Positions 54,101 through 63,138 of a stretch of DNA of 64,000 nucleotides are shown here, in pieces. The translations under genes were made by a program, and so were the position numbers. The first letter of the stretch is position 1. Every line of letters starts with the position of its first letter. Source of the stretch: Brevipalpus yothersi (taxonomy: Eukaryota; Arthropoda; Arachnida; Trombidiformes; Tenuipalpidae). The notes beneath the pieces were generated by a model. The model had not been told where the DNA came from. It ran no database searches and worked only from the letters and a program-made list of their open reading frames with translations. Location: positions 193,389 to 257,388 of the forward strand of contig QZCP01000100.1 in assembly GCA_003956705.1 (NCBI GenBank), given 5' to 3'.

Positions 54101-57061
54101 TTTTTTGAAATAATCAAATTTGTCTCCTCTTCTAAGAATAGAATGGAATAATCTGGAGAGGAAAAGTAGGTGAACATTCTTCTTGGTTACATGAATTTCA
54201 AGCAAGATAATTTCTTCTATATATTTCACCTCACACGAATCATTCGGTGGAGATATCTCATTTTGAGAGATAGAATTTTGCCAGAAGTCATGCATATTTC
54301 GATTGATTAGTAGTCGAGTTGCTCCAGAATGATGTCTATGCAAAGGTTGAATGCCCTACAGAAGTCTTCATGTTTACCTCCGACTTTATCCAGTGTATTC
54401 CCATGTGCTCATTTTGATTGGTGAAAGAATATTTGCATGTCTTTCTCTCCATGTTCATCTCTTGAGATTCTGTGATCAATGATTGATGTCCGTCGGCTCA
54501 ATGAAGTGAAAATCAAATGTAAAGAAGATAAGAGAGAGAGAGAGAGAAAGACATTCGAACGGAATCATCATCCATGGATGATGAACGCATGGTTCGAGAC
54601 CAATTCAGATCATCAGTATCATCTTTTCAGTCTACTTGAGTTTCCTCTGTCTGGCCTTGATGGATGACATAAGAATATTAAGAAGCTTAACCATCGGAAA
54701 TACTTGTAAGATGAATATAATCAAAGTGTGTACTTCATCTTATATTGAGCTAACCGCATATACACACATACACTCACATATCAGTAAACATTTGACAATT
54801 GAGATGATCGTCGATACTCATATCACATCAAATGGTGGAAATATTTCTCAGACATACTTAGAATAATTCGAGCTATAAGGCCATCCAAATCATTGAATCA
54901 TCTATCTATACTGTCTCCAGAGAAGCCCATTTCATGATTCCCATGGAAGAGACACTATCTCCTTGTGGTTTTTTTTCAATTTAATTTCTTCTCATTCCTC
55001 TTAAATTCTTGCATTCAAAGCACAATTCAATTTGAAAATCATTCCCTCCCAAATTCTCTGAGGAATAACTCCTCAATATACCATGTTTTTCTTTGTTGTT
55101 GTTGAATATTTCATTCCCTATCTAGCATTCTCAATACTTTCTCTCTCTCTCCTCTCTCCCAACAATTCTTCTTTATATAGATCGACCAGATTCTCCAACA
55201 GAATTGAAGATCTCAAAAATGAACAGTCGAAGTTTCCAAGTCCATTGGACAGAGCCATTCGATGGAAATCTTCCCCTGAAACGTTATGTATTATCGTATA
55301 AAGAAGATAACGGTTTGTATACATTTGTACTTGCTGTTACAATTCTGGAATTGATCCATGAAAGTGGAACACAACTCTGAACTCATTATTTGACTTATTT
55401 AATATGAATTTTTGATATATGGATTTTTCATCTCTCTCAAAAACTGTTTCCTTTTCCTATCTCTTTCTCTCCCACACACATTCTATCAGAATCATGGCAA
55501 AGTGGCAAAGAACTTACCATCGAATCTGTCCACAATGAAGCCACTGTTCGAGGTCTAATGCCTCGGACAACCTATCATGTTCGCATTCGAGCGGAAAACG
55601 AGATGGGCAAAAGTGAATGGAGCTCGATCGCCTCTGTGACCACAGAAGAGGAAGGTGAGTGAAGTTTATACATATATATATCATCATCATGATCATCATA
55701 CAGAGGTACTTATAGAGGTTTTGATGGTAACATTAGTAGGAAACGTTTTATGCATACTTATGGACATCAAGAGATGAGATTGTCCATCGAGATATTCTCA
55801 ACAGGATTGATCATTCTGGTGATCGTATATGACTATAATTACTTTGGGAAACAATGTGACACTTCAGCTTTTATGTTCACATGTCAGTATAGTATCATTT
55901 TGATATCCAACATGATACAGTCTCGAAGGGTTTCTGTATATATATATATCGATGTAGGTATATTCTCTTATGGGCATTTATAACCTTCGAACTTGACAAT
56001 CAAGTACATTAGGCTTGGGAATACTTTGTTTGTGATATATTCATCAGAGGAATTATTATTTAAAACTCAATATTGCATCAGCTATATATGATTGAAAACC
56101 CTATTGAAATGTGAATTGTCTCACGCTTTCATACACGATTCTCATTGACATTTGTCTAGCCATAGACAAGTTAGTAATTGGAATTCCTTTGATTACTATT
56201 CATCTAGTAGATATCCGTTTAACAATCCAAATGATGAGTAGCATTGAACTGTATAAGCTGTACCACAGGCTTAAACAAGGTTTGCATCATGAAGTGTCCC
56301 GAGAGTCTTTCGATTTTAAACTCAATGCATTATCCATGAGACGCAACAATTGAGCATCAATATCTCATGCACTTGATTTACTTCATTAACCCTCCAACAA
56401 CAATTGAATTCAATTCACTATTATTCTGTCTGGTGGTAAAGTAAAACAACTATTGAACACTTGAAAGCCAGAGGACAAAAAACTGCTCTAAAGTAGCAAC
56501 GGAAAAGTTGGATTATTCAAATGAAGATACTCTTTCCTCTTTCCTCTACTGAACCCTTATACTTTATTCCCACCATTGATCTTAGCAATTCATCCATAAT
56601 CCCTCCAGTGAATTTCAATACACCTATCCTTTCTCTCTCCCCTTCTGTGAATACATATATATTCACATGGGCTTCACATCTTTTTTTTTCACACTCACCT
56701 AGAATGCACAAATCAGATCTCCTCTATTCTCCTCTTACACTTAACTCCCCAATTTGTGACATCTTTTCCGTTAGACCATTTTTCCACTTCTTACTAGGCT
56801 TGTATTTCCCTTCTCTCTCCCTATCAAACTATTCAAGGGATGCCTGACATAAATCAATGGTGTCTAATGAGATCACGACCCAATGAAAGTAGAATCTCAT
56901 ATCATCTAGCCTCTCTCTCTCTTCATGTTAGTGCTACCACGATACGCACATTTTCTTCATCCTTCTATTTCATCTCAATCACTCCATCCATGAACCTTAT
57001 TCCATGTCATCATGGATCTGATACCGCTTCTTCTTCTTCATCTTGGTTATGGTGAACCCTA

Positions 57062-57109
<48 letters not shown>

Positions 57110-57184
57110 CTTGGTGAACATGACATGAGCTCGTGATTGTGTTTGCAAATATTGTCATCAATTATGATGAAGATGAAAGTGAAC

Positions 57185-57230
<46 letters not shown>

Positions 57231-59881
57231 CAAATGAATGAGAAAGAATCTGAAGGCAAGAAGAGCAAGAAAAAGAAGTGAGACAAAATGAATAGAGCAG
57301 CAAAGATTGGATGTGTAATGTGAAAAATGAGCCCACCAAAATCGATGAAACTCAATCTTTTCGTTTCTCCATCCAAAAGGCTAAATCAAGCGGGACCATT
57401 TCAACCATCGCAACGATGGAAGCAAAACTTTCTACCAAGCTATATAACAGTAGTAGTAGTAGTAACAACAACAACAACAACAGCAACAACAAGGCTCAAG
57501 GCAATGTTTTTGCTAGATTATTGTGAAATATATAGCAACTATACTTTTAGTATATCCATCATTCTAGACACTGAACTATATAGTTTGGCTCCCGAAGGCT
57601 TTTTTCGCCAATGATTCCTTTTATTTTCTCCTTGTCCAAGCAAAGAATCTCGACAATTCTAACTGAGCCACGAATTTATCAAGATTTCCCTCTGTCTACA
57701 AAATAACCTCATATGTTGGAAATAATTCTTAATGGAGTAAAGAATTAAGAAAATCAAAACCTCAATCTTGTTTAGGATTAAAATTTTGCCTTAGCGTTAC
57801 ACAAAATGTGCACCAAACATTTGAATCTGATCACAATATTCTTCCCTCTTTTCCCTCTCTTCTCTATTCTCTTCCTCTTCCATGTATCCATTTATCATCA
57901 TGGACATCTCTATTCCTCTTTGGATACCCATAATGGACACTTTGTATTCCAAATTAACTATTCTGTGTATCTTGGCCCATTTCATCTTCTCAATGGTCCT
58001 CTTCCTCTCTCTCTCTCTTCCTCAAATGCCATCAATTTTTCTTCCTCTCGGCAAACGATCTGTGCAAACCATTTGGAAAATCATTGTTTGATGTATATAT
58101 TCAAAACAATATTAACGATTACAGTTCCTGATAGTCCACCTCGAGATGTAAAAGCAACCGCAACGGGCTCTCGAAGTGTTCGAATAATGTGGCAAGTAAG
58201 TATTATGAGTGTACATTTTTGTTACTCTTTCAATGTCCAAATTTTGGACAACCCATTTTGTTAAAGCGTATTTTGTGAGATTCTGAGATCCTCTTTAAAA
58301 TTCTGGGCACATTCCAGCAGCCACAAGGGAAGAAAAAAGTATGTGAACAGAAAAAAATATGGAAGTCTTCAATTGGATTATTTTTCAGAAGGAAAAAAGA
58401 AAAATTGTTACCATAAAATAGAACAGAAAAGAAAAATTTTGTCGATAAAAATACATATATAGATGTATAGATATTATTCTTCGGTTGGATGTTGAAAAAA
58501 GTGATCTCAGTCGATATGGAAAAAAACCGAAATTCTTCACTAATAGAAACATCATCAGTAGCAATCGAATCACGCTGGCAAGCCAGAAACCTTAATTGAC
58601 CAAAATTCTATTGAATGGTGATGATAGAGAGAACCATACAGCACATAATGATCGATCCATAGTGGTCTCTGGAGCAAAATACTTGTTCCATTTTCATTTT
58701 GATCTTCATTCTGATCCATATATATATACACTGGACATTATATAAACTTATGACGATACTTTTGGATACTTCAGTCTGCCAATGAACATTGTATGTCATG
58801 TAATGCCATTGACCCAACCATAATAATAATCCATTGATAGGAATAGGGAGAGAGAGAAAGAGAGAGAAGAAAACGAGGAATAAATGTTTGTTCCTCTTGA
58901 TATATATTTTTAGTCATTCCTTGATATTCTTCACATTGACTTTGGAAGAATCTCTTCAAAGAATAGATTGAACACTTGTATCACTATCACCATCTTGTAT
59001 AGTCTAATATCGTCTTTTTTCTCTTTCTTGTAATACAAACACATTTCAGCCACCATCAAGTAAACATCATCGTACAAGTATTACAGGCTATTACATCGGA
59101 TATAAGAAACAAGTGGATGGTGGAGATCGTATGGGCTCTTTTATTTTCAAAACAGTCAAAAGTGATCTTAATTCACCACAATATTCGGAAGATATAAGTG
59201 GATTAGAGAAGTTAACCAAGTATGCCATAGTGGTTCAGGCGTACAATAATAAGAGTGCTGGTCCTTTATCGGATGAAGTGATTGTCTCAACAACCGAGTA
59301 TGATCCACCAACGGCACCATTGTTAAAAGTTATATCCGTTACATCGCACAGTATTGAACTTGAATGGGATCCAGCCACAGATGGTAATCCGGTGTTTGGA
59401 TATGTGATCAAATATAAGAAGCAAGATGAATATTCATGGCATAAAAATGAAGTTTCCGGTGATATACATAGTCACTCATTGGTGGGACTAGATTGTGGTT
59501 CCAATTATCATTTGACCATATCAGGTCACAATAGTATGGGCATTGGTAAACAATCTGATATGATATCGGTGAAAACGTATGGTTCAGTGCCCAGGGCACC
59601 GGAAAGAGAAAATTTATTCACATCCAATTTAACCTTCATAATGATTCATTTTTCATCATGGACAGATAGTGATTGTTTGATAGAATTTTTTTCAATACAA
59701 TATAAGCCGGATAGTGGTGAAACGTGGATAAAATTGGATGAAGGATCATTCAATTCCGATAAAACATTGGCCATTCGAAATTTATCACCGGCAACATGGT
59801 ATGAAGTTCGAATGTCAGCACGCAATGGTGCTGGAACCACTTCAGCTCAATATAAGGTGGCAACTTTAACGGAAAATGGAG
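24660..59881 (+). CDS. Dscam: Down syndrome cell adhesion molecule (Dscam), ectodomain; 3' end off the window
   Basis: Large homophilic neural adhesion receptor of the immunoglobulin superfamily. Fourteen exons (24660-25191, 32790-32951, 33663-33821, 34002-34307, 36052-36327, 37235-37645, 39237-39398, 41991-42275, 51011-51310, 51872-52165, 55181-55312, 55490-55654, 58125-58195, 59050-59881) join in frame to 1362 residues. Domains: signal region; Ig1 about 66-175, Ig2 178-284, Ig3 285-386, Ig4 387-478, Ig5 479-575, Ig6 576-669, Ig7 670-764, Ig8 765-864, Ig9 865-962, FN1 963-1061, FN2 1062-1169, then two domains matching FN5 and FN6 of insect Dscam (1170-1263, 1264-1362). All introns are phase 1 except the one inside FN2 (phase 0). 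FN3, FN4 and Ig10 are absent. No alternative exon arrays are seen. The transmembrane and cytoplasmic exons are beyond the right edge, after at least 4.1 kb of intron. Confidence 0.96.
25301..25380. repeat. CT dinucleotide tract, 80 bp
   Basis: Forty uninterrupted TC units in Dscam intron 1, only 110 bp after the exon 1 donor; a shorter CT run lies at 25266-25280. This is the longest pure tract in the window. Confidence 0.97.
26403..26456. repeat. Hexanucleotide CTTTCT repeat
   Basis: About eight tandem TCTTTC-type units. It is a pure pyrimidine strand like the neighbouring CT tracts. Confidence 0.9.
26974..27027. repeat. CT dinucleotide tract, 54 bp
   Basis: About 27 uninterrupted CT units in Dscam intron 1. 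Confidence 0.95.
29529..29581. repeat. GA dinucleotide tract, 53 bp
   Basis: About 26 uninterrupted GA units. It is in opposite orientation to the CT tract 413 bp downstream. Confidence 0.95.
29995..30054. repeat. CT dinucleotide tract, 60 bp
   Basis: Thirty uninterrupted CT units lying between two GA tracts and complementary to both. Confidence 0.95.
30524..30571. repeat. GA dinucleotide tract, 48 bp
   Basis: About 24 uninterrupted GA units, 469 bp downstream of the CT tract at 29995-30054. Confidence 0.95.
30818..30851. repeat. ATGT tetranucleotide repeat
   Basis: About five to six tandem TATG units followed by imperfect TGAATG units in Dscam intron 1. Confidence 0.8.
32213..32249. repeat. 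CT dinucleotide tract, 37 bp
   Basis: About 18 CT units near the end of Dscam intron 1. Confidence 0.93.
32790..32951 (+). CDS. Dscam: Dscam exon: first half of Ig2
   Basis: Residues 178-231. Contains the first Ig2 cysteine in GVLRCQLP and the core tryptophan in VISWIRED. It corresponds to the position of variable exon 4 in insect Dscam1, but only one copy is present. Phase 1 at both ends. Confidence 0.9.
33663..33821 (+). CDS. Dscam: Dscam exon: second half of Ig2
   Basis: Residues 232-284. Shows the Dscam block SKYILFPTGELHIVRV and the second cysteine in SYRCQISD. The 711-bp intron before it has no duplicate exon. Confidence 0.93.
34002..34307 (+). CDS. Dscam: Dscam exon: Ig3
   Basis: Residues 285-386. 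Cysteines in MLPCAAQGFP and YFCHASN, core tryptophan in IKWYKQ. The whole Ig3 is one exon here, whereas insect Dscam1 splits Ig3 between exon 5 and the variable exon 6. Confidence 0.94.
34308..36051. other. Dscam intron before Ig4, 1.7 kb
   Basis: No exon recognised. There is a purine-rich patch at about 34970-35180 and several pyrimidine-rich stretches, the last (35915-35960) sitting unusually far upstream of the Ig4 acceptor. The minus-strand open frame 34905-35327 is low complexity. Confidence 0.65.
36052..36327 (+). CDS. Dscam: Dscam exon: Ig4
   Basis: Residues 387-478. Cysteines in IINCSIIGDP and YQCLVSN, core tryptophan in IRWLKNG, and the AEDSG turn. The acceptor (CTGTAAAG) lacks a nearby pyrimidine tract, but no AG occurs in the roughly 158 bases before it, back to a CAG at about 35892. 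Phase 1 at both ends. Confidence 0.9.
36328..37234. other. Dscam intron between Ig4 and Ig5, 0.9 kb
   Basis: No exon or notable repeat recognised. It opens with GTGAGT and ends in a weak-pyrimidine acceptor TTCGAATATAG. Confidence 0.6.
37235..37645 (+). CDS. Dscam: Dscam exon: Ig5 and first part of Ig6
   Basis: Residues 479-615. Ig5 cysteines in LRCSAKGNPLP and YECTAVN, with the long Dscam loop DYVASDGSVISFINIT; Ig6 begins at APYIKPMRNITVVAG with its first cysteine in INCPF and tryptophan in LTWAKG. The donor is GTTGGT rather than GTAAGT; this choice keeps the WAKGNRQLP alignment with the fly WERDNRALP. Confidence 0.92.
37646..39236. other. Dscam intron within Ig6, 1.6 kb
   Basis: No further exon recognised. 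Open frames 38438-38704 and 38777-38962 lack Ig features. Confidence 0.6.
39237..39398 (+). CDS. Dscam: Dscam exon: second part of Ig6
   Basis: Residues 616-669. Shows QTVYPNGTLIVQNV and the second Ig6 cysteine in YKCLIRDKDG, as in fly Dscam. Acceptor CACACAG, donor GTAAGT, phase 1 at both ends. Confidence 0.93.
39399..41990. other. Dscam intron before Ig7, 2.6 kb
   Basis: Contains a CT tract at 39733-39781 and small CT/TTTC runs. No Ig7-like alternative exon was recognised in either strand reading. Confidence 0.65.
39733..39781. repeat. CT dinucleotide tract, 49 bp
   Basis: About 24 uninterrupted CT units in the intron before Ig7. Confidence 0.95.
41991..42275 (+). CDS. Dscam: Dscam exon: Ig7
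   Basis: Residues 670-764. Begins with APSIMPFSFTGNLQEG, matching the PPQVLPFSF opening of fly Ig7; cysteines in SATCTVTTGD and YSCIASN, tryptophan in IRWSKDN. This domain is encoded by the large variable exon 9 array in insects and by the variable cassettes of short chelicerate Dscams; only one copy is seen here. Confidence 0.94.
45373..45417. repeat. CT dinucleotide tract, 45 bp
   Basis: About 22 uninterrupted CT units preceded by CATCTT and CTTT-type imperfect repeats from about 45295. Confidence 0.94.
46188..46211. repeat. TG dinucleotide tract
   Basis: About 12 TG units. It is one of the few runs here that are not of CT/GA type. Confidence 0.88.
48086..48146. repeat. CT dinucleotide tract, 61 bp
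   Basis: About 30 uninterrupted CT units in the intron after Ig7; open frames across it are pure repeat translation. Confidence 0.95.
51011..51310 (+). CDS. Dscam: Dscam exon: Ig8
   Basis: Residues 765-864. Opens PPRWKIEPQSRS, as fly PPRWILEP; cysteines in LIDCQATGKPEP and YMCEASNGIG, tryptophan in VLWKKA. Acceptor CCATTTCAG, donor GTAAGG. Confidence 0.95.
51311..51871. other. Dscam intron between Ig8 and Ig9, 0.56 kb
   Basis: No feature recognised besides purine-rich runs and a pyrimidine stretch near 51735-51800 before the acceptor. Confidence 0.6.
51872..52165 (+). CDS. Dscam: Dscam exon: Ig9
   Basis: Residues 865-962. Cysteines in ELSCTAIGEMP and YMCTASNPYG, tryptophan in IIWSKDG, followed by DERKIELTVHG. 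It matches Ig9 of fly Dscam, including the SKLIIRSESRTDSG strand. Donor GTAAGA, phase 1. Confidence 0.95.
52166..55180. other. Dscam intron between Ig9 and FN1, 3.0 kb
   Basis: No exon recognised and no long CT/GA tract. Small purine runs occur near 52600, 53610 and 54530. Confidence 0.6.
55181..55312 (+). CDS. Dscam: Dscam exon: first part of fibronectin III domain 1
   Basis: Residues 963-1006. DSPTELKISKMNSRSFQVHW then FDGNLPLKRYVLSYKE, the A-C strands of FN1; compare fly WAQPYDGNSPLDRYIIEFK. The donor is GTTTGT. Confidence 0.92.
55490..55654 (+). CDS. Dscam: Dscam exon: second part of fibronectin III domain 1
   Basis: Residues 1007-1061. Contains the FN III signature RTTYHVRIRAENEMGKSEWS (fly TTYNIRIVAENAIGTS). 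Donor GTGAGT, phase 1. Confidence 0.93.
57066..57105. repeat. CT dinucleotide tract, left arm of an inverted pair
   Basis: About 20 CT units, complementary to the GA tract that begins 85 bp downstream. Confidence 0.95.
57191..57227. repeat. GA dinucleotide tract, right arm of an inverted pair
   Basis: About 18 GA units. Together with 57066-57105 it could form a stem of about 37 bp with an 85-nt loop in the transcript. Confidence 0.95.
57449..57493. repeat. Compound AGT/AAC trinucleotide repeat
   Basis: Several AGT units run straight into AAC units with one CAG interruption. It lies in an intron and the open frames across it are not coding. Confidence 0.85.
58125..58195 (+). CDS. Dscam: Dscam exon: start of fibronectin III domain 2
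   Basis: Residues 1062-1085 in a 71-nt exon: PDSPPRDVKATATGSRSVRI then MWQ. It enters in phase 1 and leaves in phase 0, the only phase-0 intron of the gene seen here. Acceptor TTACAG, donor GTAAGT. Confidence 0.9.
58196..59049. other. Dscam intron inside FN2, 0.85 kb
   Basis: No exon or long repeat recognised; ends with a good pyrimidine tract and TTTCAG. Confidence 0.6.
59050..59881 (+). CDS. Dscam: Dscam exon: rest of FN2 fused directly to FN5- and FN6-like domains
   Basis: Residues 1086-1362 in one 832-nt exon. FN2 continues with ITGYYIGYKK and VVQAYNNKSAGPLSDE (fly FN2: GYYVGYK, VIQAFNKIGAGPLSEE). Next comes a domain whose LVGLDCGSNYHLTISGHN matches fly FN5 (EGLLCGSRYQVYATGFN), then one with LSPATWYEVRMSARNGAG and VATLTENG matching fly FN6 (LEPATWYNLRITAHNSAG, FATLTVTG). 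FN3, FN4 and Ig10 of the canonical order are missing at an uninterrupted junction (TTEYDPPTAP). The donor is GTCAGT in phase 1; the membrane-spanning exon is expected next. Confidence 0.95.
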
Positions 59882-62110
59882 GTCAGTATGATCATTACTT
59901 GTCCCAAATTATTCAATCATATTATGAAGTATTCCCAATGATAAGCATGATTGTGCAATTGTGCAAAAGTTCGTCAAATTTTTGACCAATACTCAGAGTT
60001 AAGAGCCTACAGTCTTTGATCGTATTTCGTAAATTCTGCCACCAAATGAGCAATGCGTCTTTATCTTTGATTCCACGGCAAAATCGAATCTCTCTCCATG
60101 AAATTCGATTTATGAGTGACAATTAAGTTTGTGTGTGTGTGATCATGGCTTTATTCGAAAATGTGCTCCAAATACTCTGGACATAGTGTGCTTTGATGGT
60201 GCGAATCGGGCATGATTGAGTTGAAACAGGCGTCATCAGAACACCAATGAGATAGAGAGAGCATCATTGCCATTGTCATCGCAATCATTTCATTCTATTC
60301 TCAATCTTAACCATCTCCATTGGCATCTCTCTCTCTCTCTCTCTCTCTTGGTCTTATGTTCGGCTTTGCAGCCACTTTTCTTCCACTTTCACTTGTATCC
60401 AACCACTTTGACTGACCACCATCAAATGACCATCACTTGGATTCTTTTTCTCTTGGACACTAATGGCTGGAACATTAGGGCAGAGAAAGAGAGAAAGATA
60501 GAATAAGGCTGAAAGTAAGCTGAGGAGAGAGACTGGAGAAAGCAAAAAAGAAAGAACAGTAATAATCGTAACAATGCTAATCGGTAATCAGTGATTCTAA
60601 TGAGAGCGAGAAAATGTGGATAAAAATCAGCGACTAAACATGATTGTTTGTCCGTGGTATTATTCTATTCTCTATCTTACTTTTTTTCTTCTCTTTCTCT
60701 ATATATATTGCTTGAATCTTCGCCAAAAGTCAAATGTATCTTCATTCATATTATACATACATAGCCAATGATCTGATTGACACTATCCACCAACCGAATA
60801 CCAACCCTTGTAATACCTAATAATATGCATGAAATGTTAACATGATTGATAATCGGTATGCAATGGGCTCATCTATGATGGGAGAGAGAGAGAGAAAGAA
60901 GGAGGAGGCCTGATTAAGGGGCGACATGAGGAATCTGATGGAGAAGAGGGCATGCCATGGCTAGTTGAGTGGGATGAAATCATAGTTGAGAAAGAGAGAG
61001 AGAGAGAAAGAGAAAGAGAACATTTGGAATGTACTTTTTGTGGAGGCCACAGGCAAGTGACAGAGAGTGACACTTTAATGAGATTTGAAGAGAAGCCCTG
61101 ATTAATGTGTACCAGAGTGAAGATGAAAGCATCAGCAACTCCTCCGGGTTCCTCCTATTTCTTCTCTCTCTTCCTCTCTTCCTCTCTCTTCCTCTCTCTT
61201 TCCTCATCTCTCTCTCTCTCCCTCTTCTCTCTGTTTCCCTTGAAAGTCTTTCCGTTCCATTCCATTAGATGGACATTGCATGGGCCATACACTTAAGCAT
61301 GAATCGATTGTGACGATTTTGTCAAGATCTTGTAAAAGATTGAGGCTTCCAGGCTTTTCAGATTTGATGATCTGATTTTTGTAAGTGCAATGTGTGCGGC
61401 GTATGTGTGTGTGTGCCTTCCGGAAAAGATTTTGCTTAGATGTATTCATCTACAGCAATTTTGCCTTGAAATCAATTTCATGATAAATGTGAAATTATTT
61501 TATAACCATAGTGTCACTTGTGGTTCATTTTTGTGTGAATCATATTTGATTTATATATCTATATATGATTCCATGGCTTTCGCGAATGATGCTCATTTGC
61601 TTCACTGTGGTGATAAGACAAGGATGTGGAAAGATTTGAGTGAGGAAAGATGTATTGCCGGAGAGAAGAATATTATTTTTTGCATGATGGAAAAGAGAGA
61701 CAAGCGTGAATTCTTCAAATTTGAGGAATATAATTTGATGGAAATTGTGTTCTCTTTTCATCATTGGAAATGGTGAAAATAATGCCACTTAGATATTTGA
61801 GCTGCCTGAGGAGAGGAAAAATCGGTTCATATTCTGTATACACAGATATACTTAGATATCGAAAATACGATGATTCAAATAGAGGATAGAAATGAGAAGA
61901 GGAAAAAGAAGATGAAAGTAGATATAATGAATGAAAGCTTCAAGATCTATGGAAAAAAGAGGTCTTCCACCCAATGGATCAGAATATAACCCAAGTTCAG
62001 AGAAGATACCAAGAGAGAGAAAGTACGGATAGTCGATAGAGATGGAGAAGATAGAGAAGAGAGGAAAAAACATAGGATAAGCATCATCAACTTCCTTCCC
62101 GATACATGCC

Positions 62111-63138
62111 TACCCAGTCAACAGATTCTGAGTCCTCGGAATTCCATATGGAATCTTTTTCATGTCTTTTTGGGCCAAAACTCATTCTAGATTGGAACAG
62201 TGAAAAGATTCTTCAAAGATTCTTTGGTCTATTCCATTTCCCCCTTTTTTTAAAAGACATTGAATCTTATTCATGATTTTAGTTCGCTGAGAATTAGATT
62301 CCGATTCTCATTTCAGAAGGAAACGTTTCTCATAATTTTAGAAACTGTCAACTGGGAAACGTTTCGCCAATAGCCAACCTCATGAAACGTTTCCTCAAGT
62401 GCTCTTTGATTGTTGCCAAGTCTTCTAAGATTCGTTTCCCAACCATGAGAAATGCTCTGGGAATTCCATTTGTTGTCCCAATAGCGGTCAAGCTCTCGCT
62501 TTATACTTTAACTTTGGCCTGAGAAGTCTACGGTTTCTCTTTTCGGTTAAAATTTTGAACATTTTGATTGCTTTTTAGAGAGCTCAGAAACCTTTTCACA
62601 CCACAAGAAAGTATTTGAAGACACTTTTTATGAAAAATTTTAGTGGGACGATCCTCATCTCTGGGATAGTCTTACTTTTAACCCCCTAAATTTTTGCACC
62701 AACTGAATCAAGAATATTACCCTTTATTCTAAATATTCGGATTGTTTGTGATTCCAGGCAATGAATTAAATGGAATCATAATCGAAGATTCAGAGAAACG
62801 TTTCCTTTCGGACAAGATATTTTTGTGTGAATAATCGAAGAATATGTCTTTCCGGACAAAGACTAAGCTATTTTGGACCTTTTCTTGTGAGACGAGAAAA
62901 TTTTCTTCCAAAAAATCGTGAATTTCCCTTTTTCATTCTGATTCATTGTGGAAATACATCGCCGATTCCTGATTACTAGTTTTTCCCCTCTTTTGCTATC
63001 AAATTGTTGAGAAAAGATTCCATAAAGAATCCGCACACTATCTGCACCTGATTCTCATCACAATCAATTTTCTTACACTTGAAAAAGACTGTATACGGAA
63101 TCTTTTTGGTTTCTTATCCATTTTCTGTTGACTGGGTA
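62111..63138. mobile_element. Candidate non-autonomous DNA transposon (MITE-like) with TA duplication
   Basis: A perfect 13-bp terminal inverted repeat, CCCAGTCAACAGA at 62113-62125 and its reverse complement at 63124-63136, is flanked on both sides by TA. A TA target duplication is typical of the IS630-Tc1-mariner superfamily. The 1,028-bp interior has no transposase-size open frame, so it would be non-autonomous. Inside are four copies of the palindrome GAAACGTTTC, many copies of AGATTC or its complement, and a degenerate internal version of the right end near 62345-62357. It sits in the last visible Dscam intron. Copy number is unknown. Confidence 0.65.

Larger units (their letters stand above)
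55655..58124. other. Dscam intron between FN1 and FN2, 2.5 kb
   Basis: Contains facing CT (57066-57105) and GA (57191-57227) tracts and a compound AGT/AAC trinucleotide repeat at 57449-57493. No exon recognised. Confidence 0.65.

Noticed and set aside
61390..61776. 128-codon open frame as a possible Dscam transmembrane/cytoplasmic exon
   Set aside because: No continuous hydrophobic segment followed by basic residues, no fitting acceptor and phase, and no similarity to Dscam cytoplasmic motifs.
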